A DNA stretch of 64,000 nucleotides from Oceanobacter kriegii DSM 6294. GTDB lineage: Bacteria > Pseudomonadota > Gammaproteobacteria > Pseudomonadales > Oceanobacteraceae. Positions within the stretch are counted from its first letter, which is position 1. Every line of letters begins with the position of its first letter. The position numbers and the translations under genes were made by a program. The notes under the pieces were generated by a model, which worked only from the letters and a program-made list of their open reading frames with translations, was not told the origin of the DNA and made no database searches. Shown one piece after another: positions 45,593 through 53,829 of this stretch. The stretch is from positions 1-64,000 of the forward strand of contig NZ_AUGV01000003.1 in NCBI RefSeq assembly GCF_000422845.1, given 5' to 3'.

Positions 45593-46345
45593 ATGGGTAT
45601 TTTATCGGGTAAATACGCGATCGTTACCGGCGCAGCTTCCGCCAATGGGCTGGGTAAATCGACGGCAAAACTGTTTGCCGAGCACGGTGCCACCGTAGCA
45701 ATTCTGGATCTGGACGAAGCGGCAGCGAAATCTGCGGCCAAGGATCTGGGTGATCAACACATTGGTCTGGCATGCAATGTGACTGACAAACAGGCGTGCG
45801 ACAGCGCTGTTCAAGCGTTGATCCAGCAGTGGGGAAGCGTTGATATTCTGGTGAATAACGCGGGGATTACCCAACCAATCAAACTGTTGGACGTCACCGC
45901 TTCCAACTACGACGCCGTTCTGGACGTCAATCTGCGTGGCACCCTGTACATGAGCCAGGCCGTATTGCCTTTCATGAAAGAAAAGCAGTCCGGCTCCATT
46001 GTGAATATTTCATCCGTGTCCGCACAGCGCGGCGGCGGTGTCTTTGGCGGCCCACATTACTCTGCGGCGAAAGCCGGTGTATTGGGATTGACCAAGGCAT
46101 CTGCTCGTGAAATGGCGCCATTCAATATTCGGGTCAATGCCATTTGCCCGGGCTTTATCGCCACCGACATCACCGCAGGCAAAATGACCGACGAGATGAT
46201 GACAACGGTACTGTCCGGGATTCCAATGGGCCGGGCAGGCAAAGCCGAAGAAGTGGCTGGCTGCTGTCTGTTCCTTGCATCAGAACTCTCCAGCTATGTC
46301 ACCGGGTCTGAAGTCGACGTCAACGGTGGCTCGCTGATTCACTGA
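45593..46345 (+). CDS. SDR-family dehydrogenase
   Basis: A 250-aa classical short-chain dehydrogenase. The cofactor motif TGAASANGLGKSTA is slightly longer than TGxxxGxG. NNAG is present. The catalytic triad is SVSAQRGGGVFGGPHYSAAKAG with Tyr and Lys intact. It lies 35 nt after the transketolase C-subunit and is almost certainly co-transcribed. It could oxidise the imported polyol, or reduce the aldehyde product of the transketolase; either direction fits. Confidence 0.92.
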   Translation: MGILSGKYAIVTGAASANGLGKSTAKLFAEHGATVAILDLDEAAAKSAAKDLGDQHIGLACNVTDKQACDSAVQALIQQWGSVDILVNNAGITQPIKLLDVTASNYDAVLDVNLRGTLYMSQAVLPFMKEKQSGSIVNISSVSAQRGGGVFGGPHYSAAKAGVLGLTKASAREMAPFNIRVNAICPGFIATDITAGKMTDEMMTTVLSGIPMGRAGKAEEVAGCCLFLASELSSYVTGSEVDVNGGSLIH

Positions 46346-46395
46346 CACCAGCAAGACCCTGGTAGCTCTCTGACCAGTCTTTGTCGATATGACAC

Positions 46396-46424
46396 GCCCC
46401 TGAACAGGGGCCTTTTTCTGTTTT
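46396..46424 (+). terminator. intrinsic terminator after the SDR gene
   Basis: GCCCCTG-AA-CAGGGGC followed by CTTTTTCTGTTTT forms a short strong hairpin with a T-rich tail. It ends the transketolase-SDR operon ahead of the next LysR gene. Confidence 0.88.
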
Positions 46425-46455
46425 CGATGCAACTAAAATAACAAGAGCATTGGTC

Positions 46456-47385
46456 ATGATTAATAACCGCATCAAATTCCGTCATCTTCAGTGTTTCACC
46501 GAAGTGGTGAACCAGGCCGGTATGGGCAGGGCCGCCTGCAATCTCTCTCTGACACAGCCAGCGGTCTCTCGTCGGATCAAGGAGCTGGAGGAGATTCTGG
46601 ATGTTCAACTTCTGAACCGTACCAACCAGGGAGTATTCCCCACCGAAGCAGGCCAGGTATTTTTTGAGCACGTTCAAAGAAGCCTGTTATCGATCTCCGA
46701 AGGTATCAACACCCTCAAAGAGAACTCATCTGCGAGAGAAATTTCACTGACTATCGGTATCGGTCTGAGCATCAACTGGGAGGTTCTTTCCCAGGTAATC
46801 AACACCATCAAGAATGAATTCCAGAATGTGAAAATACGCATTCTGAGAGGCTACAACGGAACCATTTATAGCAAAGAGCAAATCGAGGACTACGACTTCT
46901 TTATTGGCTATATCAACGAAAGCGAACCTCACAAAGAACTTGGCTACCGCAAATTACATGAAGATGAGATTTACCTGATAGCAAGAGAGAACCATCCATT
47001 GTCTGACTCAAACAACGTTTCCATGGAGGACTTGAAGGACTTCGAGATGGTACTGCCTTCCGATCACTCGGAAATCAGCAACAGGATTTCAGAAATTCAT
47101 GAACAGATGAAAGATTCCGCTACCGGGATCACACAATCGTTTTCCGATGAATTCTCAATCAACTACTGTGAATACTCAGACGCTATTTGCATCGTCAAAA
47201 AGTCCACCCTGCTGGGCATGGAGAAACCCGCAAGCGTCACAATCCTCAGCAATGCCATACTGGAAAGTGGGCTTGATGTTGCCCTGATCTGGAAAAGCAC
47301 CCCATCCCAGAGCAACAAGGAAAAGCGAATCAGTCGGCGCTTTATCGAACTGTTCGACTTTCACTGGAGCCAGACCTTACAGTAA
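46456..47385 (+). CDS. LysR-family regulator
   Basis: A 309-aa LTTR. The helix-turn-helix region reads HLQCFTEVVNQAGMGRAACNLSLTQPAVSRRIKELEEILDVQLLNRTNQGVF. ATG at MINNRIKF is taken; a TTG six nucleotides earlier is possible. The effector domain is more AT-rich and polar than neighbouring genes. This fits the pcaQ/cbl-like group that follows catabolic operons. It lies after the terminator of the SDR gene and is the second regulator candidate for the island. Confidence 0.88.
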   Translation: MINNRIKFRHLQCFTEVVNQAGMGRAACNLSLTQPAVSRRIKELEEILDVQLLNRTNQGVFPTEAGQVFFEHVQRSLLSISEGINTLKENSSAREISLTIGIGLSINWEVLSQVINTIKNEFQNVKIRILRGYNGTIYSKEQIEDYDFFIGYINESEPHKELGYRKLHEDEIYLIARENHPLSDSNNVSMEDLKDFEMVLPSDHSEISNRISEIHEQMKDSATGITQSFSDEFSINYCEYSDAICIVKKSTLLGMEKPASVTILSNAILESGLDVALIWKSTPSQSNKEKRISRRFIELFDFHWSQTLQ

Positions 47386-47442
47386 CTTGCCAGTAACCGA
47401 ATGGGCGCTATGAGACTGATCACAGCAGCAAAAGCATCAGTT

Positions 47443-48672
47443 TCAGGCCGCAACAGCCTGTCGGTGCCGATAAACCTGAACGTAGGCAAACAACGCCAGT
47501 ACCAGTGGCACGAAAGACACCCACAATACCGCTGACCAGCCCCAGGCCGTCAGCACCCCACCCGACGAAAACGAACCCACGGCCATCAGTCCAAAAACGA
47601 TGAAGTCATTGAGCGACTGAACCCGGGTTTTCTCTTCCGGACGGTGGCATTCCAGTACCAACGCCGAGGCCCCCAGGAAACCGAAGTTCCAGCCCAGCCC
47701 CAGCACAATCAGCATGCCCCAGAAATGGAACAGGTCGAGGCCAGCCAAGCCAATCGCCGCAGAAATACCCGTTAATGCCAGCCCCAGGCCTGCCACTTTC
47801 ACAGCACCGAACTTTTCGATCAGTCGTCCGGTGAAGAAGCTGGGGCCGTACATGGCGATGACGTGCCACTGCAATCCGGTATTGGCGGATGCCTGGGTAT
47901 GGCCACACAGGTGCATTGCCAGTGGCGCTGCGGTCATCAGGAAGTTCATCAGGGTATAAGACACCGCACCACACAACACGGCTGCGATGAACAGCGGCTG
48001 GCGGGCTATTACGCCTAACGGTCGTCCACCCTGTTGTTCAGCCACTGTTGGCGGCGGCAGTTTTACCCCGGCCAGAATAATACCCGACAGCACCGCCACT
48101 AACGCCTGTACCAGAAACGTGCCGGCAAAGGTCTGGGCAGGCCACAAGTCCATGGTCCAGGTCACTAATTGCGGCCCCAATACACCGGCGGCAATCCCGC
48201 CCCCCATCACCAACGACAGCGCTCGGGCGCGTTTCTCGGGTGCCACGCCATCGGCGGCAGCGAAGCGGAACGACAGCACCACCGCGGCATAGGCACCGCC
48301 AAAAAAGGTGGCCAGACAAAATAGCCAGAACGAATGGTTCATCACCGCCAGCAATGCCACTAACCCGGCCAGCACTCCGGTACTGGTACCGGCCTGAAAC
48401 GCGACCAGTCGGCCAAAACGTCGGGCCAGCCATCCTGCAGGCCAGATACAGGCCGCCATACCAACGACAAAAATCGAGATGGGCAGCGTGGCCAAAGCCT
48501 GCGACGGCGCAAAGGTATTGCCAATAATGGCACCTGTGGCATAAATCACAATGGCGTTCGCCCCGGCCAGCGCCTGAGCCAACGTCAGTCGCCAGATGTT
48601 GCTGCGCTGAACCGACTCGGTCAGTTCAATCGGACGATGCTTACGATCCGTTGCGTTCGTTCGGGTATTCAT
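47443..48672 (-). CDS. MFS transporter
   Basis: A 409-aa major facilitator with about twelve segments and the cytoplasmic motif GWLARRFGRLVAFQAGTSTG after the second segment. The start overlaps the stop of the upstream dehydrogenase gene (ATGA). Together with the dehydrogenase, cupin and ABM-like genes it forms a minus-strand operon opposite a LysR gene. The direction of transport cannot be read from sequence. Confidence 0.88.
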   Translation of the reverse strand: MNTRTNATDRKHRPIELTESVQRSNIWRLTLAQALAGANAIVIYATGAIIGNTFAPSQALATLPISIFVVGMAACIWPAGWLARRFGRLVAFQAGTSTGVLAGLVALLAVMNHSFWLFCLATFFGGAYAAVVLSFRFAAADGVAPEKRARALSLVMGGGIAAGVLGPQLVTWTMDLWPAQTFAGTFLVQALVAVLSGIILAGVKLPPPTVAEQQGGRPLGVIARQPLFIAAVLCGAVSYTLMNFLMTAAPLAMHLCGHTQASANTGLQWHVIAMYGPSFFTGRLIEKFGAVKVAGLGLALTGISAAIGLAGLDLFHFWGMLIVLGLGWNFGFLGASALVLECHRPEEKTRVQSLNDFIVFGLMAVGSFSSGGVLTAWGWSAVLWVSFVPLVLALFAYVQVYRHRQAVAA

Positions 48673-49718
48673 GAAGCTTCCATATTCATTCGGGTAGTCA
48701 TATCCATTACTTGCCTGAACATCGGAGCTCCTTCTCTCAGGCGCGCCATGCCCGACAATAATTCTTCAAAAGCGATCAGCTCAATCATGGGTTCGGCTTC
48801 GGTCAGGGCGGTAAAGTGCAGCGCCCGTTCGGCATCGTGTGGCGTGCCTGTCATGGAGCCGATCAGTTGCCTCTCACCACCGACCAGCAAGCCAGCCTTC
48901 AATGGCAGTGGCTCCGGTGCCGGATTCAATGTCACCATGCGGCCCTGTGGTACTAGCCCCGCGACCAGTTCGGCCACCTGGGCGGATGCCGCCACCGTAT
49001 TAATGATGGCCTGGACGCCGCCCAGAGCTTGCAAGGCCGCTACCGCGTCATGCCGGTTGGTATCGATGTAGTGGTGTGCCCCAAGGGATCTGACGGTTTT
49101 GGCAATATCATCACCACGGCCGACAGCGACCACCTCAAACCCCATACGTTCGGCATATTGCAATGCCATGTGCCCCAGGCCACCAATACCAAACACCGCC
49201 ACCTTGTCTCCGGCGCTTGCACCGCATTTGCGAAGCGCATTGAAGGTCGCCAGTCCGGCACACAACACCGGGGCAGCGTGTACCGAATCCAGTTGTTCCG
49301 GAATCGCCACCAGACCACCAACCGGCAGGCACACAAATTCGCCATATCCGCCATCCAACTGACGGCCAACGACCCGTTGATTTGAACATAAGTTGAACGC
49401 CCCGCGGCGACAACCGTCACATTCCAGACAAGGGCCTGCCAGTCTGCCGACGCCAACCCGCTGGCCTGTTTGCCAGCGGCTGCCTGATTGTTCGCCCAGC
49501 GCCACAATGCGCCCAACAATTTCATGGCCGGGTACGCGTGGAAGCTCTGCTTCCAGAGGTCGCTCGATATCCGCAATATCGGCACCGCACAGGCCACACG
49601 CTTCGACCTGAATCAGGGCTTCGTGAGCCCCCGGATGCGGTAATTCCCGCTCGGCCAATTCCAGTTCACCCGGACGTACAACCTGCATAACGCGATAACG
49701 TTGTGGCAATGCTGCCAT
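48669..49718 (-). CDS. zinc-dependent alcohol dehydrogenase family protein
   Basis: A 349-aa medium-chain dehydrogenase. The catalytic-zinc region is CGLCGADIADIERPLEAELPRVPGHEIVG. The structural-zinc cysteines are in CLECDGCRRGAFNLCSN. The nucleotide-binding motif is GIGGLGHMALQYA. NAD(P)-dependent oxidation of an alcohol, or reduction of an aldehyde, is expected. It sits between MFS and cupin genes in a small catabolic or detoxification operon. Confidence 0.92.
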   Translation of the reverse strand: MAALPQRYRVMQVVRPGELELAERELPHPGAHEALIQVEACGLCGADIADIERPLEAELPRVPGHEIVGRIVALGEQSGSRWQTGQRVGVGRLAGPCLECDGCRRGAFNLCSNQRVVGRQLDGGYGEFVCLPVGGLVAIPEQLDSVHAAPVLCAGLATFNALRKCGASAGDKVAVFGIGGLGHMALQYAERMGFEVVAVGRGDDIAKTVRSLGAHHYIDTNRHDAVAALQALGGVQAIINTVAASAQVAELVAGLVPQGRMVTLNPAPEPLPLKAGLLVGGERQLIGSMTGTPHDAERALHFTALTEAEPMIELIAFEELLSGMARLREGAPMFRQVMDMTTRMNMEAS

Positions 49719-49786
49719 AGAGATTCCTTTTTACGTTCATCCAGACGGTCATCCCGTCCCGTTGTCTGCGCATGGCACTGCCACGA

Positions 49787-50497
49787 CTACGAGACCGCAC
49801 CATCCAGAACCAGATGGCCACTTTTCACAAATACGGCCGTGTTGTGTTCATGAGCAAACCAGCGGCTGGTGTCCCCGGCTGGCAAGCGAATCCAGCTCCC
49901 CGATGGATAGCGTTTCTCCCTACCCTGCTGCTCGCTGCACAACGCACCTTGCAACACCAACAACTCCCGGCCACCAGCAGCGCTGATCGACAATTCTGCA
50001 TGCTGATGCAACCGTCTCAGCAGTACCTGCTCTCGCCCAACCGCCGTGCCGGAGCAATCCACCACGGGGCCATCAAACAAAGGGCAAATGGCGCCGTCCG
50101 ACAACGTTCGCCACTGGTTCGGATCATTGGTATTGATGCGCACCCGAGCACGGTCATCGCGCTGCATCTGGCACAGTTTGACGAATATCAGGGCACCATC
50201 GCTGGCATCCGGCTGATGCCAGGAGCCCGGTGGATTGCGCATGTACCAGCCTTTGGGGTGCAGGTTACTGCCTTCGTTAAAGCTGCCTTCCAGTACCAGA
50301 ATTTCTTCGCCACCTGGATGCTGATGACGGGGAAAGGATGCCCCCTTGGCAAACCGCACCAGGGTCGTCGCACGACCGCTTTCCTCTCCCATGCGGTCGA
50401 GCATCATGCGTTCGACACCCGCCGCCGGTGAGGCTACCCAGTGGTAGTCTTGTGGCCGTTGTTCAGCTCGTTGACTCAGGTCGGCATGAATCTGCAT
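49787..50497 (-). CDS. double-cupin ChrR-like protein
   Basis: A 236-aa protein with two cupin halves. The first has the metal-binding set FPRHQHPGGEEILVLEGSF ... WHQP, with histidines and glutamate typical of the ChrR cupin. The second (LRRLHQHAELSISAAGGRELLVLQGALC) is less complete. There is no anti-sigma N-terminal domain, so it is not a complete ChrR. It may be a dioxygenase-like or isomerase-like cupin acting on the cluster's substrate; this is inference. Confidence 0.82.
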   Translation of the reverse strand: MQIHADLSQRAEQRPQDYHWVASPAAGVERMMLDRMGEESGRATTLVRFAKGASFPRHQHPGGEEILVLEGSFNEGSNLHPKGWYMRNPPGSWHQPDASDGALIFVKLCQMQRDDRARVRINTNDPNQWRTLSDGAICPLFDGPVVDCSGTAVGREQVLLRRLHQHAELSISAAGGRELLVLQGALCSEQQGREKRYPSGSWIRLPAGDTSRWFAHEHNTAVFVKSGHLVLDGAVS

Positions 50498-50527
50498 GGC
50501 ATCCTCAATGGTGTGCTGGCGAGTCGG

Positions 50528-50821
50528 TCAGCCCACTTCTGCCAGTTGGTAAATACGAACGTCCGGAGCGGCCGCTAACAGGGGTTTCAAGGCTTCCACC
50601 ACATCGGCATTAAATAACTCCGACTGCAAATAGGCGTTGGCGTCATCAACATTGACGAAGCCATGCAGCACCTGCACATCCTCATCACGCAGCAGCAATT
50701 CCTTGGAGATGGCACCCTCAATGGTGTCCAGGAATGGGGCCTTGTATTGCAAGTAGACGCCAACGGCTTCACTGCGTTTGGCCTCGTCAATGGTCAAGGT
50801 AATTTGCAAATAAGCAGGCAT
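50528..50821 (-). CDS. small ABM/Dabb-like protein
   Basis: A 97-aa protein. ATG at MPAYLQITLTID is preferred over a longer frame with a basic, non-conserved extension. The pattern AYLQITLTIDEAKRSEAVGVYLQYKAPFLDTIEGAISKELL fits a ferredoxin-like ABM (antibiotic biosynthesis monooxygenase) fold. It is the first gene of the minus-strand cupin-dehydrogenase-MFS operon. The function is unknown. Confidence 0.7.
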   Translation of the reverse strand: MPAYLQITLTIDEAKRSEAVGVYLQYKAPFLDTIEGAISKELLLRDEDVQVLHGFVNVDDANAYLQSELFNADVVEALKPLLAAAPDVRIYQLAEVG

Positions 50822-50991
50822 ATCAGTCTCTCCATGATGATCTATATGGTGTGCTGACAGCCGCCGCCGAAACGTCTCCAGTGACAAAAGAATTTCTTTG
50901 ATGATCTGTCAGCAACCGGGCCATAATCCAACTTATTCAAAAGCCCAACAAACCATCTATTCTTTCCATCGACAAAGAAAATCTTTATCGA

Positions 50992-51963
50992 ATGAACACA
51001 CCACAACACCTCAACGCGCTGCGGGCGTTTGAAGCCAGCGCCCGGCACCAGAGCTTTGCCGCCGCCGCCAACGAACTGAACGTCACCTCTGCTGCGGTGG
51101 GACAACTGGTACGAGGGCTGGAGGAGTGGCTTGGCGTCACGCTGTTTGTTCGCAGCCATTCCGGCAGGCATCGGCTGCAACCAACCGACACCGCTTTGAG
51201 GGCTTTGCCTGTCATCCAATCCGGTATGAATCAGCTCAAGCAGGGCCTCGACATGCTGGCTCAAGATCCGACCGCTGGCGTCCTCACGGTGACAGTGAGT
51301 CCGGCGTTTGCCGCCAAGTGGCTGCTGCCCAGACTGGACCGCTTTCAGGCAACGTGTCCGGATACCGACCTGCGGCTGGAAACCAGTCTCAAACCGGCGG
51401 ATTTTCAGGCCCAGCAAATTGATATTGGTGTTCGCTATGGTGCGGGACATTGGCCAGGTCTGGTGGCCGAGAAATTGATGGATGAAGAGATTTACCCGGT
51501 CTGCTCACCTGCCTTTTTACAACGCCACCCGATGTTGCAAGCCAGTGACCTGTACGCGGCTCAATTGCAGGAGCTACCATTGATTCACGACTTGTCGATG
51601 GACAGCCACAGTGGCTTTGCCAACTGGGAGGGCTGGTTTGACGCAGCAGGGGCTGCGTCTGTGGAACCATTAGCACAACCAGTACAGCCACTGTCGCAGC
51701 AGGCGGGCGACAAACGACGCATCCGCATCAATAACTCGGCGGCGGTGCTGCAAGCCGCCGCCGATGGTCAGGGGATTGCACTGGCGCGCAGTGTGATGGC
51801 CCAGGATGACATCCGTAGTGGACGATTGGTTCGACTACTGCCGCACATCCATTGGCACACCCCGCTGGCGTATTATCTGGTGTATCGCAGTAGCAGTGCC
51901 AACCTGCCTGCTTTACTGGCATTCAGGCAGTGGATTCAGGAAGAAGCCACCAGACAGCACTGA
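50992..51963 (+). CDS. LysR-family regulator (GcvA-like)
   Basis: A 323-aa LTTR. The N-terminus LNALRAFEASARHQSFAAAANELNVTSAAVGQLVRGLEEWLGVTLFVR is of the GcvA/AmpR subgroup. The effector domain starts near TPAGVLTVTVSPAFAAKWLLPRL-type sequence at about residue 95. It is divergent from the ABM-cupin-dehydrogenase-MFS operon with about 170 bp between, so that operon is its likely target. Confidence 0.92.
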   Translation: MNTPQHLNALRAFEASARHQSFAAAANELNVTSAAVGQLVRGLEEWLGVTLFVRSHSGRHRLQPTDTALRALPVIQSGMNQLKQGLDMLAQDPTAGVLTVTVSPAFAAKWLLPRLDRFQATCPDTDLRLETSLKPADFQAQQIDIGVRYGAGHWPGLVAEKLMDEEIYPVCSPAFLQRHPMLQASDLYAAQLQELPLIHDLSMDSHSGFANWEGWFDAAGAASVEPLAQPVQPLSQQAGDKRRIRINNSAAVLQAAADGQGIALARSVMAQDDIRSGRLVRLLPHIHWHTPLAYYLVYRSSSANLPALLAFRQWIQEEATRQH

Positions 51964-52007
51964 ATACTATCCCACTGAATACTGCGCCCACTGACAACAG
52001 CAGCGCA

Positions 52008-52910
52008 CTAACGGGCCAGGGCTTCCGGTGCAACAGGAGCCGCCTTTCGACTGGACACCAACAACCAGCAGCCCCAGCTCAGCGGCACACAGCCCAGCCA
52101 TTGATACCAGGCCGCCGGTTCGCTCAGCAGCCACCAGGCGGTGGCCAGCGTCACCAATGGTGCCAGTGAGTTCATGGCGACGGCTTTGGAAATGGGAATA
52201 AAGCGCACGGATTCAATAAACAGCACTTTGGACACGCCAAACAGCAGCACACCGTTGATCAGCACCCACGGCATGGCCGACCACAGCGAGTCAGAGGAAG
52301 GCATGGACTCCAGCGATACCGCGACGGCCAGCAGCATCAGGAAGCTGATGGTGCTGCGCACAAACATGATACTGGAGACACCCACCAGCTGGCGGGCTTT
52401 CTGCATCTGACGGTTGGCTAACGGTGGTACAGCGGCGGCCAGCAGGATAATCAGCTCGCCCAAACCAAAGTCGTCGATGGAGTCTGGCGCCAGTACCAGA
52501 ATCGCCCCGACCACCATCACCAACGCGCCCATCACCTGTCGGCGGGTCAGCTGTTCGTTGCCAAACAATCGCAACAACAGCATGGAGAAGAACACTTCCA
52601 TCAATAGCAGCACACTGGTGCTACTGGCAGGCACCATCGACTGGCCCCAGAACACCAGACCGTAGAACACCACACCAATGCCCAGCGCCGAGATCAGCGA
52701 GCTGGCCAACGCCTCGCGGCACAATACATCGCGCCATTCACCTCGAACGGTCGTAAGAAAGGCAAAAAACAGCGCCGCCGACAGCGCACTCAGCGCCGCA
52801 CACACCATCACCGGAATGTGTTCGTAAGCCTGTTTTGATACCACCGGGAGCAATCCCCACAAGCCAGCGGCGCCAGCCATGTAGAGTTCACCTCGTCGTT
52901 GCGCTTGCAT
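52008..52910 (-). CDS. EamA/DMT-family transporter
   Basis: A 300-aa protein with about ten segments in two EamA repeats (YMAGAAGLWGLLPVVSKQAYEHI; LGELIILLAAAVPPLANRQMQKA). It is a second, only distantly similar paralogue of the transporter at 31976-32911. It is the last gene of the hydroxyproline region and lies 35 bp after the GntR gene. It could export an amino-acid by-product. Confidence 0.86.
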   Translation of the reverse strand: MQAQRRGELYMAGAAGLWGLLPVVSKQAYEHIPVMVCAALSALSAALFFAFLTTVRGEWRDVLCREALASSLISALGIGVVFYGLVFWGQSMVPASSTSVLLLMEVFFSMLLLRLFGNEQLTRRQVMGALVMVVGAILVLAPDSIDDFGLGELIILLAAAVPPLANRQMQKARQLVGVSSIMFVRSTISFLMLLAVAVSLESMPSSDSLWSAMPWVLINGVLLFGVSKVLFIESVRFIPISKAVAMNSLAPLVTLATAWWLLSEPAAWYQWLGCVPLSWGCWLLVSSRKAAPVAPEALAR

Positions 52911-52945
52911 TCAAAGCCTCCCGGAATCCCAAGGGGAGTGCGGCG

Positions 52946-53644
52946 TTAGCCCAGCTCCATGCCTTTGGTCAGGTTCAGTTGCATGTAGTCCAGAAAGCGG
53001 GTCTGGAACAGCATGGTATGTTCGTGTGCAGCACGGTCTGCGGCATCGGCATCCCGGCGATCAATCGCGTTCACCAGCTCGTCGTGATCACGGCCCAGTC
53101 GATGGTTGCCTGCCGAGTGCACTACGTGGTCGTAGTGCAGGTGCAGCAACCGCTGGCCTTCTCCCAACAAGCGTTCGTAGTAGCTGGTGAAGTACGGATT
53201 ATGCCCGGCTCGGGCGATGGCCATGTGCAACTCTTTGTTCAACTCGGTCATGCGCTGGAAATCCGCCTTGGTGATGGAGTCCAGATAAGCATCGTCGATC
53301 TCACGAATCTGCTGCATTTCCTCGTCGGTGCGGTTCATCGCCGCCAGCCGACTGACCGCTCGCTGAACCAGGTCCAGTGCCGCCACGTAGTTGGGAAACT
53401 CGGCAATTTCGAACGGCGTCACCAGCGTGGTGCGGTTCGGCAGAATCGTCACCAGGCCTTCGCTGACCAGTCGTGCCAGAGCGTTACGAACCGGCGAACG
53501 GGACAAGCCGAACTGATTGGCCAGCGATACTTCATCGAGAGGTTCGCCGGGTTTGAGCTTGAGTGTCAGAATCTGCTGGCGCAATTCCTCATAAATAAAC
53601 TGGCCACTGTGTTGGCGGCCGGATTTGGTGCTGGTTGCTGGCAT
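52946..53644 (-). CDS. GntR-family regulator with FCD domain
   Basis: A 232-aa transcription factor starting at MPATSTKSGRQ. The N-terminal winged helix has IYEELRQQILTLKLKPGEPLDEVSLANQFGLSRSPVRNALARLVSEGLV. The C-terminal FCD effector domain has metal-binding candidates (ELHMAIARAGHNP, HDELVNAIDRRDADAADRAAHEHT). FCD GntR proteins often respond to small organic acids. It lies at the end of the hydroxyproline operon and probably regulates it. A longer upstream frame has no conserved content. Confidence 0.92.
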   Translation of the reverse strand: MPATSTKSGRQHSGQFIYEELRQQILTLKLKPGEPLDEVSLANQFGLSRSPVRNALARLVSEGLVTILPNRTTLVTPFEIAEFPNYVAALDLVQRAVSRLAAMNRTDEEMQQIREIDDAYLDSITKADFQRMTELNKELHMAIARAGHNPYFTSYYERLLGEGQRLLHLHYDHVVHSAGNHRLGRDHDELVNAIDRRDADAADRAAHEHTMLFQTRFLDYMQLNLTKGMELG

Positions 53645-53785
53645 ATTATGTGTTCTTCTTCGATATCGGCTGGACTCAGGCGGGGCTGCTTTGCCCTCGT
53701 GCCTATTCCAGTGGCTGTTTGAATGGTTCGAACCAGGTAATGGACTCCACTTTACACGCAAAACGACTGCCAATATTGGATTTGT

Positions 53786-53813
53786 GTATCCGGAGTCTCT
53801 CAGCTCCGGATAC
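53786..53813. repeat. hairpin after the hydroxyproline epimerase gene
   Basis: GTATCCGGAG and CTCCGGATAC form a perfect 10-bp stem around an 8-nt loop, 17 bp past the epimerase stop and within the 185-bp gap before the GntR start. No T-run follows on either strand. It may stabilise the upstream mRNA or serve as an inverted binding site. Confidence 0.55.
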
Positions 53814-53829
53814 CCCCTGGCTGCGGCTC

